Source of the DNA: Petasospora fabianii | Taxonomy: Eukaryota > Ascomycota > Saccharomycetes > Phaffomycetales > Wickerhamomycetaceae | Length of the DNA: 64,000 bases | Assembly: GCA_022641835.1 (NCBI GenBank) | Contig: CP048715.1 | Span: forward strand, 2,480,001-2,544,000 | Reading direction: 5' to 3' | The notes under the pieces: model-generated | What the model saw: the letters and a program-made list of their open reading frames with translations, nothing else | The model's database searches: none | Told to the model about the DNA's origin: nothing | Part shown: piece by piece, positions 42,567-53,363 of the stretch | How positions within the stretch are numbered: position 1 is the first letter of the stretch | Layout of the letters: the number at the start of each line of letters is the position of its first letter | Position numbers and translations under genes: made by a program

Positions 42567-43682
42567 TCAGGCATCCTCACCGAGACTTCTCCAGCCTTCC
42601 TTGATGATTTCAAACTTCTTACTTGGATCATCAGAGTGGCGTTCCATAATGGAATATTTTTCCCACTTGCCCCTCATCCACAAAATTATAATGGCATTTT
42701 CCCCGGACCAGCCGAGTACACCTTTGTCTGTAGAGAACCCTTCTCCATTATCCTTTAGATGGATAGAGCAAAAGCTCCATGTTGAATTGAAATATGTTGG
42801 TTTGAGCGGCACAGGAAGGTTCTTGAACATATGATGCTTGTTCTGCTGTTGTTGTGACCCGGAGATGTTGTAGACATGGAGTGTCTGCTTATCAGACAGC
42901 ACAGCGAGTTTCGATCCATTTGGTGAAAACTCCATCGAATAAACCACTGCTCTATCCAGCCCCCTTCTAAATTCAAATAAAAGCGTGCATGTCTGGGTGG
43001 AGAACACTCGAATGATGGTCCCTGTGTCAGAAGCGGATGCAATCATCGAACCGGACTTGTTGAGTGCGAGACATCGTATTTTAGACTTGTGAGCCTTGAT
43101 GATAGAGACGAGATTTCGCTCTTTACCAGCAGAGGAAATGTCAACGAGTTGAATGTGACCCTCAGCACGCGCTGGGAAGGCTAGAATCTGTGATGTCGTT
43201 GCCTGATCTTGATATGCACCTGGTGACAACGCAGCGATACCGAGTGGATTATCACATGTTTCATAATTGGAGATGCTCTTTGGCGGAGACCCAAAGCCGT
43301 GGACATAGATCTTATTGTTGAGAACAGCAACAATCTTTGTTCGGGAGAGGAACACATTCAGTACCGGACTGAAGAAGTTGAGATTGAGTGCATCTTTCGT
43401 CTTGAGATCATCCCAAATGATCACCTTGTTCATAGGAAATCTCGGATTCTTGCCTCCACCAACTAGTGCAAGATAGTTCGTACGATATAACATCTTCACC
43501 ATGCCAATTCCTCCACTCTCACCAAACTCACGCTTTACCTTGGGGTCCATCGGGTCCGTGTTGAAGACCTGGAAGCCCGTCTCGTAACCCACGGCAAAAC
43601 AGCTGCTGTCCTGATTAAAAGACGCATACAGCAGCTTCTGATGGGTCTGTGCAGTTTCTGTAATAGCCTGTCTTGTGTTCAT
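42567..43682 (-). CDS. HSV2: PROPPIN Hsv2 (WIPI3/4-type phosphoinositide-binding propeller)
   Basis: 371 aa, ATG at 43682 (MNTRQAITETAQTH). Beta-propeller with the phosphoinositide-binding FRRG at residues 238-241 (LFEFRRGLDRA). The opening text 'SFNQDSSCFAVGYETGFQVFNTDP' and 'MLYRTNYLALVGGGKNPRFPMNKVIIWDD' match S. cerevisiae Hsv2 closely and fit it better than Atg18 or Atg21. It binds PI3P and PI(3,5)P2 on endosome, vacuole and autophagic membranes and acts in micronucleophagy. It lies downstream of CCH1 on the same strand. Confidence 0.88.
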   Translation of the reverse strand: MNTRQAITETAQTHQKLLYASFNQDSSCFAVGYETGFQVFNTDPMDPKVKREFGESGGIGMVKMLYRTNYLALVGGGKNPRFPMNKVIIWDDLKTKDALNLNFFSPVLNVFLSRTKIVAVLNNKIYVHGFGSPPKSISNYETCDNPLGIAALSPGAYQDQATTSQILAFPARAEGHIQLVDISSAGKERNLVSIIKAHKSKIRCLALNKSGSMIASASDTGTIIRVFSTQTCTLLFEFRRGLDRAVVYSMEFSPNGSKLAVLSDKQTLHVYNISGSQQQQNKHHMFKNLPVPLKPTYFNSTWSFCSIHLKDNGEGFSTDKGVLGWSGENAIIILWMRGKWEKYSIMERHSDDPSKKFEIIKEGWRSLGEDA

Positions 43683-43936
43683 GATGAAGAGACCAGTCTA
43701 AGTGTCTCAGCACTGTGCGGGGGTGAAAGGAAAATAGCGTAGGGGAAAGGGGGGTTGTTTATCAGATGCGTCTCGGATTTGGCAATCGCGAGGAGTATTA
43801 CATAAGCCATCAGGGTCCCCAGCCTATAAGTTCTGGCAGTACCATACGCTCCAAAATACAGCAGCTCAGAGGGTTCAACATAACTCATAATAACGTCTAA
43901 TTCCAAAACAAAAACCTTTAAACACAAATTCTATGA

Positions 43937-46900
43937 TCAAGTGATCTTTCTCTCGCCTTTAGCACCAGACTTTTCAAAGTCAAACTCATATATCTCCTCT
44001 TCAACATCCGATGTTGGGGAGTCCTCCCTTTGCTTCTCCTTGTCTGTATTACTCAACACTTCATCAATTTCATTACCAACGCTCTTGAGTTCATTCTTCC
44101 ACTGTGAGTGCCCCAAGGCACCGGAAATGTTGGCCAACTCTTCGATAACATCAGTCTCAGTTCTCTTCATAGCCTGCTTTGGAGAAGGAGACCAATAAGT
44201 GCGATCATCAGTCTTAGAGAAGCTCGACCTTGGTGTCTGGAAAATGTCTTCGCTTCCGAACGCAGGTGCACCAAATTCATTTATATCATCAGACAGGACT
44301 GGGTTCACAAAACGGGTTTTAACCTGATTAAACTTTTTACCCGTCAATCTTAAATATCTCCAACGACAACTGATCATCTTCAACGTCTCCAAACGGCGTC
44401 TGTATTCCAATCTTTCATTGAGCCTTCTTGTAATAACAAGACGATCCAAAAAGTCTGTCAATGTCAAGCAGTTGTTCTCATCAAATCTTGCGTACAATGG
44501 AATCTGCAAGATTACTCTCTGGAATGACACACCGGACTCATCATAACGCTCCATGTTGAACTTTGCTTCCTCGATAAATCTCTCGTAGAGCTGGATTCTC
44601 TGCCTGGCCTTGAAGACATCAAGCTGTGTCAAAGCTCTGTTGAGGCCCCGAACGTTCACATCAACATCATATGGGTCACTTTCATTACGAACACGAATGT
44701 AACTCTCCTTGAGCTCCGAAATGGTCCAATGTCCTTCATAAGTCTTGAACGAAAAGTATCCATCTAAAGATCTCAGGAGACGCGGTAGCTCTTCCAAAGT
44801 GATAAAGCCAGTACCGTTAGGATCATATTTGCACCAAGCGGTCTTAAAAGCTCTAATTTCCTCCCTATCAAGTGTAACTGCACCAGAGTTGTCAGTGTAG
44901 ACATAACTGAAGTTCTCAAAAATGAGAGACACGAACATATTGACGAAGATGTACATCGAGATGATGTTCCAAGAGATAAACAAGATGTACGCATACTGCA
45001 TGTTACCACAGTCGGTAGACGCAAAATCTCCAGAGTTCACACAGTATGGCGTCTCAATGGCAAAGTCATGCATCACGTAGTTCCAGCCCTCACCGAAACT
45101 GTTCTTGAAAAGCAAGATCATGGCTTTGGTGACAGTTCTCAAATTCTGAGTACCACTTGTGTTAGGTCCAAGCCTGGTCAGACCAAAGATCTGGTTCAAA
45201 GCAATGGCATAGACCAGGAACAAGATTGCCCACGTGAAGATCAAAGAGAGCAGCGATGGAAGACTGGCCGAAGCAATTTTCAGCAGATGAGAAAGCCTGT
45301 TACTTTGATGAATCAAAACAGTGAAGATACCAACCAAAAACAGCTTGTTGATGTTGGCGTAGGCGGTGTTTCTTGAAATGAAAAAGGATGCAAATGATGT
45401 TATGAAGGCACCGAGGAAGACAAAAAACTCGTAAACATTCCATCTTACCTTGAAAAAGGTGTTTGGACCAAGTGCAATCAATCTCATGATGATGGAGTTT
45501 AGAAACAGGGTGGAAGAAGTGATATAGACACTGTATCTGAAATTATCTAGAGCTTCGTAACTCGGGAACTTCTCGATGAGAATGGCCAACACATGAAGCC
45601 ACAATACACACTGCATGAACACCTTGACGGGCCTTGGAGGTTCAACAGAGTACTTGAAACAGAACATACGGAACCCGTTCAAGTGTCTAACATCCGGTCT
45701 TTTCTTTGGTCTGATCTGGGTGAGCAATTTAGTGACCTCGTTCCACGAAGTTTGTTGAAGCGTGAGGAAGGCACTTCCGGAGAGAATGGCGTAATTAGCA
45801 ATGATAACAGAGATGAAGAGAGTCAACACGAACACAATACCGACGAAAATGAATAGAACCAAGAAAACAGCATTGGAGGGAGTAGCATAGTAGTCCATCG
45901 GAGTACGAGGACCAGTACTGTTAACCATGTTTGCTAGAAGATCGGTCCAACCTTCAAGAGACAATACCTCAAACAGAGTCAAAAGGGCAGATGCGAATCT
46001 GTTCAGTTCCAGTTGCGGCTCAATATAGGATCTCGGCATCATGATGTCCCAATCAAAGACAGTAGTCTGGAACTCGTTGACACACAAGTCGTAACCAAGC
46101 TCCCCGTCATTGCATGCTCCCAATCTTCCCGTAAACAAGTTCAAACCCCACGCGGCAAATGGGAAAATCAAAAGGAAGGACAGGAAGGCAGCGCTCAAGA
46201 TCTTCCAGAAACCAGCAATGATAACCTTGTGGAAAATATCCTTTGATGTTTCACTGATTGTCAGGATTCTCAGAGCTCTCAAAGCCTTCAAACCTCTTAC
46301 AACCCTCGACAAGTTCTCATCGTTTTTCATTATGGCGATGACGTTGATCCAAATGGAGACCAAAACAACCCAATCGATCTGATTCCACGAGTTTTGGAGG
46401 TAAGCGTTTGGTGTGAATGCAAAGCCATCAGCAATGATCTTGATGAAAAATTCAAGAGCAAAGAAGACACCAAAGGTCACTTCAACGACAAGCGTCCAGT
46501 TCCAAGTTTCATCGTCAAAGTTGTTGTCTTTCCTGTACAGCGGAGTGGAATAACAAGCAATAATGACAAGGGCTAAAGTCGCAGCAGATATGAGACCAAG
46601 GAAGATCATATTAACAATCTTGTTTGGCTCAACACCATCATAACGCTTACCAACACTAGGCTTGGTGATCAGTTGACAGAGTCTTCTCAGTGGATGGTTT
46701 GGCTTGAGGAAGAAAAGAGAGGTGTTGAAACCTGGATTCTCCTTCAAAAACTTCTTTCTTGCCTCAAATGTCTTCTCTGTCTCAATCTGGAACTTTTCAG
46801 CAAGAGCAGCGTAGTTACCGTCACCAGCGGTGAATTTGGCGCCTTTGAAGAATGGATTCTGATGACCACCATACATGTGCCATAGCTGTCTGGCCTTCTG

Positions 46901-49900
46901 AACTGGTCCCCAGTTCATAGTATGTCTGTATGACAACTGCCACACTCTAACAATCGGATTAGTGGACAGAGTTCTCAAGTCTGTCCCATCTTCATCCATA
47001 TTGACCTCATGGTTAACCTCGTCTTTCAAGAACTCTTGGACAGCAGCACCATTGAGCAACAACTTCTCCACTTCACGATGCCTCTGTTCCTCATCTTCAT
47101 TTCCAAAGATTCGATCACGGATTTCAGAGAGAACAGTACCTTGGGCAAGCTGCTTCAACTTTTTAGGGAAATCAACCAAGATGAACTTTTTGACCTGTTC
47201 TTTTCTCTTGACATTTTCAGAAACTTCTAAACTTGCACCGATAATGGCAATGAAAATACTGAGAACGACACTGTTGGACAAGATGAACCACATAATGAAC
47301 ATCACTGCACCGAAGAAGGCAAATGATTTATTTGGAGCGGCAGCTTGCATGCTGTACATGATATCAGACCAGTTCTCTGTGGTAGTGATAACGAACAAGC
47401 CAAGGAATGAGTTGGAAAGAGTGTTCATAGGAAATGCGTACTCGGAGATCTCATCAGGCGGAATCACACCTTCAAAGTACCTACTGAAGATTATACTGCA
47501 AAGGAACAAGAAGAGGAAGTAGAACAAGGACAAGTTGATGATAGTGTTGATGCTTGACCAGACCCTGGCCCACAACTTCCTCACAAATCCTATACGAAGA
47601 ACGACTCTGTAGAATCTGATCAGCTGAAATGCTCTCATCCAATCATATCCTCTTCCCATAGCATCATGGATAGGTGGCACGGCCATGATTGATGTGGCGA
47701 CGACAAGAAACAAGTCGAGCTTATTTCTCTCAAACTTGAAGAACATTCTCCACTTTGGAAAGTATCCAACAAATCTGTGAATGATCTCTATCAGTAAGAT
47801 GAGTGATATGATACTTTGTGCATGGAACTCCCAGAGTAAGTGTTTCTCCGACGAGTCCTTGTTTCTGATGCATGAAAAGCATGTGGAAAGCAAGATCAGC
47901 ACATCACAGAAGAGGTAAACCCACCAGTGCAGCTTCGATATCCAGCTGACAGGGAAGTGAAAGCTGAGGTCAAAGTCAGATCTGGCCTCGTTTTGCTTTT
48001 TGGACAGCTTGGCATCAGCCTCTCTTGTCGCTCTGAACGAGGTACTGATGACAGCAACAAGCAGGTTGATCATCCAAAGGAAAAGCATAAAGATACCAAA
48101 GATGAAGTAGATACTGGCAGCCATTGTGTCTGTATCCATCATGTAGTACATGATATTGCTGAAAGTGTTAGCAGACATCACAACAAACGTAAGTTGCATG
48201 GCGTTCAAGATATTGTCAAAACTGTACATGTTGTTGTGCGGATTCTCAAGTTCACGACACTCCGAGTTGACAGGACAGAGGAAACCCTTTGGGTGAGACC
48301 CATAGCTACCATCAGAATGGATGTACGGCTTTTTACCAAGTGATCCGTCGGCATTTCTTATTCTGAAGCCACCACAGTGTTGCTGTGATTGGTATGTATG
48401 TGATGGATCGTCTGGATCAATCCATACACAGTAACGTCTCAATGATGATTTAAAACTTTGTGTACCAATGATTGCAAAGAGGATCCAGAAATAGAGAATG
48501 AACAAAGAGACATCAACCAACTGAGGACCTCCATTCTTGATACTTGTCAAGATCAACGAGATCCTCTCTGTCAAGTTAACAACTCTTATGATTCTGAGAC
48601 ACTCAAGAGCTCTAAAAAGAGACACATGTTCGATAGCATTCGTTCGGTTGATACTGAGGAAGAAGTTAATCCAGAAGCACACCGTAGACACGAAATCGAC
48701 ACGATTCCAACTGCTTCTCAAGTATGCTCTATGCGTCTTCCCTTGATATTTCAAGTCACTCTTCGCCTGAAAAGTCATAGAATGTTTGAACTGCTTGTTC
48801 TTTTCATCAACAATTTGCTTCTCGGTACCAAAGAAGTAGCGTTTCAACGTCTCAATACCAAGTACTTTGACCAAGGGGTCGTACTCCATATCCTTTGCAC
48901 GGAACAATTGTGAATCATCCCATGCGCCCCATGCGATGCATTTGAGCACAATTTCAGCGGTGAACAGCACGTTAAGGGCCAAGAGAACCCAATCTGCCCA
49001 GTTGCTTCCGAAGACAACGTATCCATGCATGGTGGCTGGACTCCATTGACGATATGATAGGACGATGGTTTGGAGGAGAAGGAGAAGCTTTGCGGAATAA
49101 TCAAACCAGGGCTTCAATAGGAATTGGGCCACGTTGTATCTGAAGTTACTGTATGGCTCGAAGAAGCGCAGTGACTTGCCATATAGGATCAGTGGCGGTT
49201 CTGGGAGATTTGACGTTGACGTGTGGATGGATGTGGTAAATTGGGAAAGTGAAGCATCATCAGAGAGTACATCTTCCGTGGGCCGTGTGATATTCGGGTT
49301 ACGAGGATGACGTCTGTTGTTGATCTTGGTGGTGAATTCACGAAAGACACCTTCCACTGTGTCCGGTCTGGGTGAGTATGCCGGTTGATCGATTGTGTCT
49401 GTGGGTATTTGGAGATGGAGGGAGGAGTTGGCACCTGATTTTGATTTGTAGCTTTGCATCTCATAACCCTCTTCAGCGGGGACGAGACTCACTTTGGACG
49501 AGTTGTTGGATCGGGAAGCAGATCCGATGATAGGTGCAGAGAGCCATGAACCAGCATGGTCGTTATCACCGAGTGCACCTTTAAGATCTGCCTTGAAACC
49601 ATCGAGTTCTTCGTCGTCGGCCAATGAGTGGATGAAGGAGGCGTCGTAGTCAACAGCGTCTTCATAATCGGACCTGCTGGGTGATAGGTGCCGTGATAGG
49701 GTCTGAGAGAGCCGTCTTACGGATGAGGGCGAAGCTGGTTCAGACTCGTTGCTTGGTCGTGATCTGGATCGTGATCTGATAGAGATGGATGGTCTGTTTG
49801 ACCCGCGATGTGTCGGTAGGGAAAGCCAGCTTCTGCGGTCGTGTGGCGTAAGCATGGAGTTCTCAAGTACAGGGTCAGAGTGGTCGTGTGTGTCTGCCGT

Positions 49901-50017
49901 GTAAAGAGACTGGACATCGTCGACCTCAAAGTGTGGTATGTCGTTGTAGAAGGGGTCATTGACATCAACACCAGCCCTTGAGGTGGAGCGGCCCCGTCTT
50001 TCTGTTGGAGAATCCAT
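43937..50017 (-). CDS. CCH1: Cch1 high-affinity calcium channel, alpha-1-type subunit
   Basis: 2026 aa (yeast Cch1 is 2039), ATG at 50017 (MDSPTERRGRSTSRAG). The Ser/Arg-rich cytosolic N-terminus (~1-270) is followed by four six-helix repeats. Pore-loop lines: repeat I 'VVMSANTFSNIMYY', II 'VITTTENWSDIMYS', III 'EVLSLEGWTDLLAN', IV 'KNSFGEGWNYVMHD'. The selectivity positions therefore read N/E/E/E. An EF-hand-like region follows repeat IV ('KYDPNGTGFITLEELPRLL'), then an acidic disordered tail. With Mid1 it forms the plasma-membrane calcium influx channel used during pheromone, cold and ER stress. Confidence 0.97.
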   Translation of the reverse strand: MDSPTERRGRSTSRAGVDVNDPFYNDIPHFEVDDVQSLYTADTHDHSDPVLENSMLTPHDRRSWLSLPTHRGSNRPSISIRSRSRSRPSNESEPASPSSVRRLSQTLSRHLSPSRSDYEDAVDYDASFIHSLADDEELDGFKADLKGALGDNDHAGSWLSAPIIGSASRSNNSSKVSLVPAEEGYEMQSYKSKSGANSSLHLQIPTDTIDQPAYSPRPDTVEGVFREFTTKINNRRHPRNPNITRPTEDVLSDDASLSQFTTSIHTSTSNLPEPPLILYGKSLRFFEPYSNFRYNVAQFLLKPWFDYSAKLLLLLQTIVLSYRQWSPATMHGYVVFGSNWADWVLLALNVLFTAEIVLKCIAWGAWDDSQLFRAKDMEYDPLVKVLGIETLKRYFFGTEKQIVDEKNKQFKHSMTFQAKSDLKYQGKTHRAYLRSSWNRVDFVSTVCFWINFFLSINRTNAIEHVSLFRALECLRIIRVVNLTERISLILTSIKNGGPQLVDVSLFILYFWILFAIIGTQSFKSSLRRYCVWIDPDDPSHTYQSQQHCGGFRIRNADGSLGKKPYIHSDGSYGSHPKGFLCPVNSECRELENPHNNMYSFDNILNAMQLTFVVMSANTFSNIMYYMMDTDTMAASIYFIFGIFMLFLWMINLLVAVISTSFRATREADAKLSKKQNEARSDFDLSFHFPVSWISKLHWWVYLFCDVLILLSTCFSCIRNKDSSEKHLLWEFHAQSIISLILLIEIIHRFVGYFPKWRMFFKFERNKLDLFLVVATSIMAVPPIHDAMGRGYDWMRAFQLIRFYRVVLRIGFVRKLWARVWSSINTIINLSLFYFLFLFLCSIIFSRYFEGVIPPDEISEYAFPMNTLSNSFLGLFVITTTENWSDIMYSMQAAAPNKSFAFFGAVMFIMWFILSNSVVLSIFIAIIGASLEVSENVKRKEQVKKFILVDFPKKLKQLAQGTVLSEIRDRIFGNEDEEQRHREVEKLLLNGAAVQEFLKDEVNHEVNMDEDGTDLRTLSTNPIVRVWQLSYRHTMNWGPVQKARQLWHMYGGHQNPFFKGAKFTAGDGNYAALAEKFQIETEKTFEARKKFLKENPGFNTSLFFLKPNHPLRRLCQLITKPSVGKRYDGVEPNKIVNMIFLGLISAATLALVIIACYSTPLYRKDNNFDDETWNWTLVVEVTFGVFFALEFFIKIIADGFAFTPNAYLQNSWNQIDWVVLVSIWINVIAIMKNDENLSRVVRGLKALRALRILTISETSKDIFHKVIIAGFWKILSAAFLSFLLIFPFAAWGLNLFTGRLGACNDGELGYDLCVNEFQTTVFDWDIMMPRSYIEPQLELNRFASALLTLFEVLSLEGWTDLLANMVNSTGPRTPMDYYATPSNAVFLVLFIFVGIVFVLTLFISVIIANYAILSGSAFLTLQQTSWNEVTKLLTQIRPKKRPDVRHLNGFRMFCFKYSVEPPRPVKVFMQCVLWLHVLAILIEKFPSYEALDNFRYSVYITSSTLFLNSIIMRLIALGPNTFFKVRWNVYEFFVFLGAFITSFASFFISRNTAYANINKLFLVGIFTVLIHQSNRLSHLLKIASASLPSLLSLIFTWAILFLVYAIALNQIFGLTRLGPNTSGTQNLRTVTKAMILLFKNSFGEGWNYVMHDFAIETPYCVNSGDFASTDCGNMQYAYILFISWNIISMYIFVNMFVSLIFENFSYVYTDNSGAVTLDREEIRAFKTAWCKYDPNGTGFITLEELPRLLRSLDGYFSFKTYEGHWTISELKESYIRVRNESDPYDVDVNVRGLNRALTQLDVFKARQRIQLYERFIEEAKFNMERYDESGVSFQRVILQIPLYARFDENNCLTLTDFLDRLVITRRLNERLEYRRRLETLKMISCRWRYLRLTGKKFNQVKTRFVNPVLSDDINEFGAPAFGSEDIFQTPRSSFSKTDDRTYWSPSPKQAMKRTETDVIEELANISGALGHSQWKNELKSVGNEIDEVLSNTDKEKQREDSPTSDVEEEIYEFDFEKSGAKGERKIT

Positions 50018-51070
50018 GTGAAACGGGGTCTTTGTATGGGGGGTATCTATATGGTGTGTGTGGTGTGTGATGTAAAATGTATGGCGAGAATCAAAGCGTA
50101 AGGAGAGATGTGGGTTCTTAAGCAGCTAATATGAAGGGCTATTTATGGGATCTCTCGTGCCTGCTCTTAAAAAAGGGAACATGGCGCAGGGCACAGGGCA
50201 CATGACACAGCCAGGAAGGGGTAGGACATCGAGCGAGTTCGCGGATAAAGCCCGATCTTAAAAACGGTTCGCACACTCTATCACACAGCATAATGACTAA
50301 TCACAATAGCGCTGCGAATGCACGTTAAATAATTCAAACCCCAGATCTTTGTCGTGAATACACTCTCTTGGCCAAAGGAGGTTATGCTGTGTGATTGATT
50401 TTACACTGGCCTGAATCTTGCAAAGCAATTGCAACCAACTGGCCTGAAGCTAGAGGGTCCGTATATTTGTAGCTGGACGTCAATGCGAATAGTGGTACTA
50501 GCGATCGGAATGTAGACGGCATTGATAAAGGCTCGCAGGACTGCCAGCCACCGAATAATCAATAAGAACGACGCGTGTGTCAGAGTGTTCAGCCGGTATG
50601 GTACCTCTGATGTGTGGATGGGTACCAGAAGATCCATTAGGCTGCCATACATTGGGAGGAGCCCCCTACCATCTGGCGGAACCGTAAACGGCTGTCAGGC
50701 GCCGGGGGGTTTGTACCCTTGTTCATTAAACTTGTCCATCATGCAGCGGCACCACCACCGTTGCCCACGCGCGCGCGCTTGTACCTTGTGGCCGGCATAT
50801 ATTTTCCCACCGCCCAGATTGGAGATACAAAGAACCACACTCCACCTGTGTCCACGTCCCACACCCCAAGCCTGACAGACCCACGTACTGGGCCACTCTT
50901 TTACACACTCTCAAAGGCACCTACTCTACATACGTGGGCATACTCGCAGGTGATCTCATTACAGCTACCTCTACTGTTCCCTTTATCCCTTATCCTTATC
51001 ACCCCAAGCCCCAAGCTACATTCCTCTGACATACCCATCTTTGTCTCCAATACATCTCACACATTCAACC
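50018..51070. promoter_or_regulatory. Divergent promoter region CCH1 / GAP1-like permease
   Basis: 1053 bp, the largest gap here. Contains GCATATATTTT near 50795 (TATA-like, plus strand) and three TTATC words at 50983-51000. Short open frames in it have no family features. No gene, RNA or repeat seen. Confidence 0.5.
50983..51000 (-). promoter_or_regulatory. Cluster of three GATAA sites
   Basis: TTATC at 50983-50987, 50990-50994 and 50996-51000 (GATAA on the minus strand), 70-90 bp before the permease ATG. GATA factors (Gln3, Gat1, Dal80) control yeast GAP1 by nitrogen supply through such sites. Position close to the likely transcription start is unusual. Confidence 0.45.
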
Positions 51071-52825
51071 ATGTCCAGGAACTCGCTGACTCTAGATCCG
51101 TTCAACTCTTCGGCCAACTCGGGCCTGGAGCCTGTCTCCTCGCGCTGGAACAGGTTCAAGAACTCTTTCAAACCGGCACAGGAGGATGACCCAGAGTTTG
51201 GCTCCAATGTGTTTGTCTCCAAACTTCAGATTAAAGTCGACGATGAAGAACTGACAGATCTCCAACGGGCAGCTATCAAGTCATCGAAGACTCAACTTTC
51301 ATCACAACTCTCCCTCCGTCATTTGCTCATGATCGCCATTGGTGCCACTATCGGAACAGGTCTCTTTGTCAACTCTGGCGCTGCATTGAACACAGGTGGT
51401 CCCGCATCTCTCATCATTGGGTGGTGCATCGTCGCCACGATGATTTACCCAACACTCATGGCTTTAGCAGAACTGTGTGTTGCCTTCCCAGTAACAGGTG
51501 GCTTCATCACTCACGCAACTCGTTTTGTTGACCCATCTTTTGGATTCGCCATGGGTTGGTGTTATGCAGTCCAATGGATCGTTGCCCTCCCATTAACCCT
51601 AGTGGCGGCTGCAATTACAATCAGATATTGGAGACAGGACATTAACTCTGATGTCTGGGTCGCTGTTTTCTACGTCTTCATCTTCCTGCTCAACATGCTT
51701 CACGTGCGCCATTTCGGAGAAACAGAGGTTTTCTTTGGCGTTGTTAAGCTTCTAGCCATTGCAGGCTTCTTCATCCTTGGAATCGTTATGATCTGTGGTG
51801 GTGGTCCACAAGGTGGTTACATTGGTGGTGAATACTGGCACGACCCTGGTGCATTCGCCAATGGTTTCAAAGGCGTCTGCTCAGTCTTTGTGACTGCCGC
51901 CTTTTCCTTTGCCGGTTCTGAAGTTATTGGTATGACCGCTGCTGAGACCGAAGATCCAAGACAAACCATTCCAGCTGCAACAAAGAGAACATTTTGGGTC
52001 ATTACACTCTCATATACTATCATCCTGATTCTCATTGGTTGTCTCGTCCCATGGAATGAACCACGTCTCACAACTGGTGACTCTTATGCCGCCGTCTCCC
52101 CATTCGTCATCTCCATCAAAAACGCTGGAATCAAAGGTCTTCCATCTCTCATGAACGTTATTATCCTTTTTGCAATTCTTTCAGTTGCCAACTCATCCGT
52201 CTATGCCACCTCGAGAGTCCTTTCCTCCCTTGCAGACATTGGATTTGCCCCATCTTTCTTAGGATACATTGATCGTACAGGTCGTCCACTCTATGCCAAC
52301 CTCGTCACATTCTTCTTTGGGCTCATTGCCTTTGTTGCTGCATCTGACAAACAATCTGAGGTGTTTGTTTGGCTCCTGGCAATGACTGCCCTCTCCACCA
52401 TCTTTGCATGGGTGGGGATCTGTGGTGCACACATTCGCTTCAGACTGGCTTTGAAACAACAGGGTCGTACTGTGAACGAATTGACTTATGTGGCACCATA
52501 TGGGATCTATGGATCCACTTATGGAATCATCATGAATTTTGTAGTTGTCATGGGACAGTTTTGGGTGGCTCTCTTCCCCGGATCCAAGGCTGATGCTAAG
52601 GCATTCTTCGAGATCTTTTTGTCACTCGTCTTGTTCATTGTCTTGTACTTTGGTCACAAGATCTATAAGAGAAACTGGAAGATTTGGATTAGATTATCGG
52701 AGGTGGATATCGATACAGGAAGAAAACATTTCGATATTGAGTTATTGAAACAGGAGATTATTTATGAGAATGAGAGAGTTGCCGCTAGTCCATGGTGGTA
52801 TAGGCTCTACAAGGTCTTGTGCTGA
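51071..52825 (+). CDS. GAP1: Amino-acid permease, GAP1-like (YAT family)
   Basis: 584 aa from the ATG at 51071 (MSRNSLTLDPFNSS). Twelve hydrophobic spans of the APC/YAT fold. Span 1 holds the substrate-loop motif 'IAIGATIGTGLFVNSGAALNTGGPASLIIGW'. Next come 'FPVTGGFITHATRFVDPSFGFAMGWCYAVQW' and 'FSFAGSEVIGMTAAETEDPRQTIPAATKRTFWVI'. These read most like S. cerevisiae Gap1, but the family has many close members (Agp, Hip1, Tat), so the specific transporter is not settled. The C-terminus ends WWYRLYKVLC; the terminal Cys parallels the palmitoylated end of Gap1-type permeases. N-terminal lysines could be arrestin-guided ubiquitin sites. Confidence 0.8.
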   Translation: MSRNSLTLDPFNSSANSGLEPVSSRWNRFKNSFKPAQEDDPEFGSNVFVSKLQIKVDDEELTDLQRAAIKSSKTQLSSQLSLRHLLMIAIGATIGTGLFVNSGAALNTGGPASLIIGWCIVATMIYPTLMALAELCVAFPVTGGFITHATRFVDPSFGFAMGWCYAVQWIVALPLTLVAAAITIRYWRQDINSDVWVAVFYVFIFLLNMLHVRHFGETEVFFGVVKLLAIAGFFILGIVMICGGGPQGGYIGGEYWHDPGAFANGFKGVCSVFVTAAFSFAGSEVIGMTAAETEDPRQTIPAATKRTFWVITLSYTIILILIGCLVPWNEPRLTTGDSYAAVSPFVISIKNAGIKGLPSLMNVIILFAILSVANSSVYATSRVLSSLADIGFAPSFLGYIDRTGRPLYANLVTFFFGLIAFVAASDKQSEVFVWLLAMTALSTIFAWVGICGAHIRFRLALKQQGRTVNELTYVAPYGIYGSTYGIIMNFVVVMGQFWVALFPGSKADAKAFFEIFLSLVLFIVLYFGHKIYKRNWKIWIRLSEVDIDTGRKHFDIELLKQEIIYENERVAASPWWYRLYKVLC

Positions 52826-53363
52826 CCAGTTCATCTTATTCTTCTAGTTTGGTTTTTATTTGTTCGGTATGTGTTCGGCTGTTTGGTCCCACTCTAATGA
52901 TATCTTGTTTGCATAGAAGTATAACACCAGGCGGTTTGCCATGTAGCCTAAACTAATCAACACCAACTGATGGGGCCGTTCACCTTGTAACCCAAGTTCA
53001 TGTGCAGCCGTTAACTTTGACGACCGATCGCCCTAGACCAGCTCTAGTATTTTACTTACTAAGAGGTGAGTAGTCTACAGAGAATAGCCCAGGAGATACT
53101 AGCGCAATGCAAACCTACCTGGTGCAAAGATAAACAAAGCGCTGGAAACCATACTACCGGGCCTGGCTCAGTGCTTAGAGCAAGTGCTCTGTAGTGCTGA
53201 CATAAGCGACACCGCGTGTAAGTGTTTTTTTTTTTTTTTTTGGTTTTTCAGCGTGCGCGGGCATGTCCAATGTGATCAGCTGGACTGGAAGACACTACAC
53301 TTCAATCGACATCCGGCTTCACTTCTATCCACTGTACGAGTCCACTTCTGATTCATTAACATC
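52826..53363. promoter_or_regulatory. Intergenic region permease / RSM25, with T17 tract
   Basis: 538 bp, tandem orientation. A run of 17 T at 53225-53241 lies ~120 bp before RSM25, a typical nucleosome-excluding promoter tract. A stretch at 53162-53190 looks like a tRNA D-arm but no tRNA folds there. No gene seen. Confidence 0.5.

Noticed and set aside
46962-47522. 186-codon frame opposite CCH1
   Set aside because: Antisense shadow of a membrane-helix region; no start context or family likeness.
53162-53190. tRNA-like stretch GGCCTGGCTCAGTGCTTAGAGCA before RSM25
   Set aside because: It resembles a D-arm, but no anticodon stem, T-loop (GGTTCGANTCC) or acceptor pairing follows.
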